64,000 bases of DNA, taken from the NCBI RefSeq assembly GCF_019175385.1, contig NC_083345.1, positions 112,950,480 through 113,014,479 on the forward strand, in the 5' to 3' direction. Shown in pieces: positions 59,426-64,000 of the stretch. A program made the position numbers and the translations under genes. This DNA is from Lycium barbarum. Lineage: Eukaryota > Streptophyta > Magnoliopsida > Solanales > Solanaceae. A model generated the notes under the pieces. It worked only from the letters and a program-made list of their open reading frames with translations, did not search any database and was not told the origin of the DNA. Position 1 is the stretch's first letter; every line of letters starts with the position of its first letter.

Positions 59426-61233
59426 CTTAAGCATGCATAAGAGCCCAATCAAAAGCTATAACTCCATCGGAGTGACGTAAGGTCGGTAACCTCCGATTTC
59501 ATTATGGAATAATCATCCCGACTTTGTCTCACCTTGAAGGAACAATTATTATAAGGGGAGACTATCAACGAAGGATAACATTAAGAGAACGTAGAATAAG
59601 ATCACAAGTCTCGTAAGGCATCAAATCACATACGTATGCATATAGAACAAATTTTCAAGACTCGATGGGTACGTACGTAGATCGACACCTGAAGGCTCAG
59701 AAACAAGTTTCGGGTCAATCCGACTTAGTATAAGAAAGTTATGAGCGTTTGAAGTACAGAACCTTCTACGAGCGTTTCAGAAGCCATTTTTGGAAAATCA
59801 AAACAACAATCATCTTAGGTACCTTTTGAATATCGTTATGGATCAAATCAAATAGAGACTTTGGAACCATATGTACATATCAGAAATATATGAAAGACTC
59901 AAATGAATAATCAAACGTGCTTTCATTTGAAAATCAAGACATTAGTCATATCAATTATCTCTCGAACACCATTCGGAAACATATCAACCGAACTTTAGAC
60001 ATCATCGGTAGGCATCAAAACCACATGAAACAGCTTTTGGAGATCAAGAACGTTAGCCATCCTAGTGGCTCTAAGAATAGGAATTTCTTTGAAATCACAC
60101 ATATACTTTGTCATGTCGATTTCACAAAGATCATGCCAGAAGAAAGAAATGATAAGCCTTACATACCTGCTCCACGTCCTATTAGCTATGCTTAATTGTC
60201 CAAGCTCGTTATCGCTAGTCTACATTCAAGAAGATTGACACAATCATTAGACTCATTATCATATACTTGCCTTAATCCTTCAAATAAATTCACTTATGAT
60301 CTGCCGAAATTTCGGCAGCATCTCCCCTGTAAATACACCATCCCCGAGAATCTAACTCGGCCCAAATCATCAATCAACAATCCGAGAATTCAACAATACC
60401 AACAATCGTGCCAACAACGTCAACAATCAATTCAAGACGCATTCTAACATTAACAACCTTTGCCATACAATTCAACAACATTTCATTTATATTCAATTCA
60501 ATTCACATAATATTCAAAACAACCCAATCAACATACTACTTCACCCGAGACCTTCCAAATTCAACAAGAACAATAACAACCTATTTCCTTCTTTCAATTT
60601 CAATTACAACAACCCAACTTACAATCTTCCAAACACATGTCTCACTTCCAAATTCATGAATTATGTCAACAACCCATACATTAACAAATTTATTCTTAAA
60701 AATATAAGAAACCACACTAATGTCACACTAACTTCTTCAATAATGCACAAACAATTTCAAATTCATTTCAAGCCACCAAACCTTCATTTTACATCATGGA
60801 ATCCACAACACAACAATCAAACTACTAAATAAAATTAATTCATCACTTCTACACCACCACCTCCATTCGACCACACCCCTATACTTACATATTTCATGAA
60901 TTTCATTCATTCCTCACTCTACAACATATACAAAGCATCCATAACATATGAAAAGAATATTGAATACATACCTTTTTCCACTTGTCTTCTTACTTGGCTA
61001 GGGTCATGAACTCGCAAGAATGAATGGTTTTCTTGCTCCAACAATTTTCTCATGTTAAATAGGACCTTCAAATTAGTAGGAAAGCTAGAAGAAATAATTT
61101 TTCTTGATCAATTTCCATGGCCTCAATTTTTTTGAGCCATGGCCGAACCTACTATATTTCCTTTCTCCTTCTTTTTTTTTTCTCCAAGATTCTAGAGTCA
61201 AAATGATGAGTTGCCCCTTATTTTGTCATCAAT

Positions 61234-61235
<2 letters not shown>

Positions 61236-61290
<55 letters not shown>
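61236..61290. repeat. (AT)n microsatellite
   Basis: About 27 AT repeats inside the solo LTR; ORFs reading Tyr-Ile repeats here are artefacts of it. Confidence 0.95.
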
Positions 61291-61293
<3 letters not shown>

Positions 61294-63048
61294 TTCTACT
61301 AATACAAGGTGGACACATGTCCCCTTCTCCATTTTTCTTGAACTTTCTTAATTACACAAATATGACCACTTGGCTTATGTAACAAGCTTGGTCCATATAT
61401 ATATATTTATAATTAGCCTCATTAAATAAAAATGTGGACATATACTTATATGACACACGACCAACTTGGCTTCTTCAAGAATTTTCAAGACTTCTTGTGA
61501 AATTTCCATTTTGCCCCTAGCCTTCCGCAATATTACCATGAGCCATTTTGTGAATTTTTCCTTTTTACCCTTGACCTTTCTCAATATTTTCATACTAATA
61601 AACAACTTGTATATTAAAAAAATTTGGAACATAGTCTTGCCCTTAACCTACCACGACCACCTTGAAATATCCGAATGTATAAAATACGGGATGTAACAGT
61701 TTCTAACCTAGGGTTTTCAAGAAAACCCATCTCAAGGCTCAAGGTTTAAGCTTTTGGAATTCTATTACAAGTTTTAGAGCACTAACAGGTATGTAGGGCT
61801 TCTATCCAGGTGTGGGAACGTCTTTGTTCTTCCCCACGCCATGTTCTTCCATAGAAGTATGAGATTTTATTAAACTTGGGTTTTAGCCATGTTCATGATA
61901 ACCCTAAGTACATGTACCATGATATACTATGTTTGTATGATTACTTCATTATTGTGTTCTTAATAGTCCCTTTTGGTTATTGAGAATCTGTCCGTAATTA
62001 TGTTTAATTTCCTGAAAATCCTACATGTCTCCATGTTTCATACAAGTTATATTATATATCACCTTCATGTTATAATACAAAGCAAGAATCATGTTTACAA
62101 GCAAGTTATATAATTCATGGGCTACTAAGCCAATTATATCCATGTTCATGTATTTGGGAGTTGCACAGATTACCAAGAAGGTTTTATACCTGAAACTACG
62201 TATGCTAACGTAGGATAAGGATTGCTCCGCTCAGTAGGACGATTCCTTCATATATTCCCTATTGAGAGATTTGGATCCATTCATGTCATGTTCATGTCTT
62301 GTATCCCGGCAAGATACAAGATGGCTTAGCAGATTGGGCAGAGATTAGAAGCCACGTACTAACGTGGTGGTTACATGTCAGTTATACTAATGCTCTCCCA
62401 TATATATTTTTATTCATGTTATTTATATACGTATTCATGTTCATGCTCATGACTAGGTTTAAGTTTCAGTTTCAACACTTATCATGGTATTTCATGAACC
62501 ACGCTTATCTCATTCAGTTGCTTTACATACCAGTACATTCAGTGTGCTGACGTCTCTTTTCTATTGCCCGAGAGCCTGTATTTCATGATGCATCTACAGA
62601 TTTACAGGACGCCGCATCTACTCAGTAGGATTTGCTCATATCAACTTGTTGGTAAGCCCTGTCTTATTCGGGGTGTTATCTGTCTTTATTTTCATGGCAT
62701 GTTTAGCAAGTTAAGGTATGCTGGGGGCCTTGTCCCAAAATTATGTCTTACAGTTCAGATTCATGATAGAGGTTTCATAGACTAGTCAACCAGTTATGTC
62801 AATACTCAGAGTTGTGTAGCCATCTTTGGCTTAGTTTATTATATTTCTGCATTCACGTTTTATACCAGTATTTTTATTAAATATTATGACTTCTCATATT
62901 CTATCAAGGCTGATCATGTTTCATGTTATATTCCGCTCATGTTATGCCTCATGATGATTCAGCAAGCCATGTGGTTCGCTTGGTCACATGCAGTAAGGCA
63001 CCGAGTGCCGTGTTACGTCCAGTACATGGTTCGGGGCGTGACAAAGCT

Positions 63049-63060
63049 TGGTATCAGAGC
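63049..63060 (+). other. Primer binding site (initiator Met tRNA type)
   Basis: TGGTATCAGAGC, the standard complement of the plant initiator methionine tRNA 3' end, lies five bases after the LTR terminal CA. Confidence 0.95.
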
Positions 63061-63257
63061 CTAGATTCATGTGTCTTAGGAAATCTATGAAACCGTGTCT
63101 AGTGGGGTCACTTTTATATGTGTGAGGGCCCAACACATATAAACGGTTGGCCACCAAGACATTTAGGATTGTCTCACTTCTTTCACACTTTAGATCATGC
63201 AGTTAGAGCAATACTTTCAGGAATTCTTCTAACTCGTGCGAATTGCATATTTCGGAA

Positions 63258-64000
63258 ATGGCTCCGAAGAGAAAGTAAAATAAGAGCAATACAGCTACTA
63301 GCCTGTGGGCTACCATTGATGTAGTTACAGAAGAGAACACTCAGGCTCAGATGGCCGCCCCAACTAATGCTACAGCTACACCTCTTAATGCTTCGAACAT
63401 GGACGTTAGGGGAGCTATTCAGTTGCTTACTCAGATTGTTGCTAACTAGGCGCGGTGACAGGAAATGGATCCTAGCTCAGGTACTAGTAGTGGGTCAACC
63501 AGTTCTAGAACCCAAGAGTTTCTTCGCATGAAGCCTCCAGTGTTCACGGGGTCTAAGAAAGAGGAGGATTCGCAGAATTACATTGATGGGCTGCAGAAGG
63601 TGTTCCGTGTTATGCATGCCACGGAAACAGAGGCAGCAGAGTTTGGAGCCTATCAGTTGCAGGATGTGGCTCACATTTGGTATGAGACTTAAGAACAGTC
63701 CCGAGGGGAGAATGCACTTCCCGCTACTTGGGATGAATTTGTCGATGTATTCATTGATCACTTCATGCCAATTGATGTTAGGGAAGCAAAAGTTATGGAG
63801 TTCGAAAGGCTAAGGCAGAATAACATGACTATTCAGGAATATTATCTCAAATTTGTGTCATTGTCCAGACATGCTCCCCATATGGTTCCCGATATGAAGG
63901 CCGTGGTTAGAAAATTTGTGCTCGAGCTTAAACCCGAATTGCACAGGGATGCTAATACGGCTGCTCAAAATGAAAAGATGACTATTTCCAAGTTGTTGGC
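63258..64000 (+). pseudogene. Gypsy gag, interrupted by stops and cut by the window edge
   Basis: It starts MAPKRK at 63258. In the same frame are stops right after MAPKRK, in the stretch before MDPSSGTSSGS (63465), and after VAHIWYET (63690-63692). Beyond that the frame continues with ATWDEFVDVFIDHFMP, FERLRQNNMTIQEYYLKF and FVLELKPEL, the core of the retrotransposon gag family (W-x-x-F, Y-x-x-x-F). These stops make this copy non-functional. No zinc knuckle or pol is reached before the window ends. Confidence 0.88.

Larger units (their letters stand above)
58612..61698 (-). mobile_element. 3.1-kb solo LTR, inverted, inside the Gypsy 5' LTR
   Basis: On the minus strand it starts TGTTACATCCCG and ends GGGGTGTGACA. 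GTTTC target duplications are exact at 58607-58611 and 61699-61703. It is the same family as 9791-13363: shared pieces include the complement of GGCTCCATCAGCCG-like sequence and the GGGGTCGAGTGCCCATCACA block. It lacks the GACCGCTGGAC minisatellite of that copy but has its own repeat (59225-59425) and an (AT)n tract. Confidence 0.93.
58081..64000 (+). mobile_element. Ty3/Gypsy retrotransposon, 5' part (runs off the window)
   Basis: The 5' LTR starts TGTAACACCTCGCACC and ends GGGGCGTGACA at 63043; without the inserted solo LTR it would be about 1.87 kb. A TATA box TATAAATAC is at 58444-58452. An initiator-Met-type primer site follows, then gag. The primer-site type and gag style fit a Del/Tekay-like chromovirus; that is inferred. 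The gag has several stops, so the copy is dead. The 3' half lies beyond the window. Confidence 0.88.

Overview
The window is plant nuclear DNA: AT-rich, intron-bearing, and dominated by transposable elements. The repeat repertoire (hAT elements ending in CAGRGGCGGAGC-like termini, MITEs ending in CTATGTTGCTCGGAC, very long LTRs ending in GGGTGTCAACA) looks like a Solanaceae genome. That assignment rests on recalled family resemblance, not on a search.

Only one gene can be reconstructed with confidence. It is a complete nuclear gene for plastid 3-ketoacyl-ACP synthase III (KAS III, FabH type) on the minus strand, with nine coding exons between 42873 and 31562. All splice phases close, giving 387 codons plus stop. 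Exons 1-2 encode a transit peptide. The active-site triad is Cys163 (exon 5), His313 (end of exon 8) and Asn343 (exon 9). The last intron falls one codon after the catalytic His.

The main structural finding is that the terminal exon, with the end of the last intron and about 4 kb of surrounding sequence, has been tandemly reiterated downstream of the gene in the same orientation. Exon 9 occurs at 31562-31783 (intact, closest to exon 8), at 24428-26603 (frameshifted and split by two transposons) and at 4045-4266 (full length but with a premature TGA). A fourth, exon-less piece of the unit lies inside intron 8 (35547-36540). Each full unit also carries a decayed LINE 3' end.

Layout: 1-4870 unit A. 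4871-28580 unit B, opened by a 15.7 kb nested LTR retrotransposon (6966-22694, TSD agaaa). That element contains a 3.6 kb solo LTR (9791-13363) and, inside its 3' LTR, a second element made of two 4.3 kb LTR copies with no internal region (13640-22199, TSD accgt). 28581-32390 unit C with the functional exon 9. 32391-35546 low-complexity AT-rich repeats. 35547-42873 the rest of the gene, with hAT MITEs in its introns. 43201-45712 a foldback element with a 1.67 kb Helitron inside it, about 330 bp upstream of the start codon. 46675-52668 a decayed Copia element on the minus strand (TSD agatc). 52674-58080 MITEs, Helitron-like termini and one unidentified ORF. 58081-64000 the 5' LTR, primer-binding site and broken gag of a Ty3/Gypsy element, with an inverted solo LTR of the 9791-13363 family inserted in that LTR (TSD gtttc).
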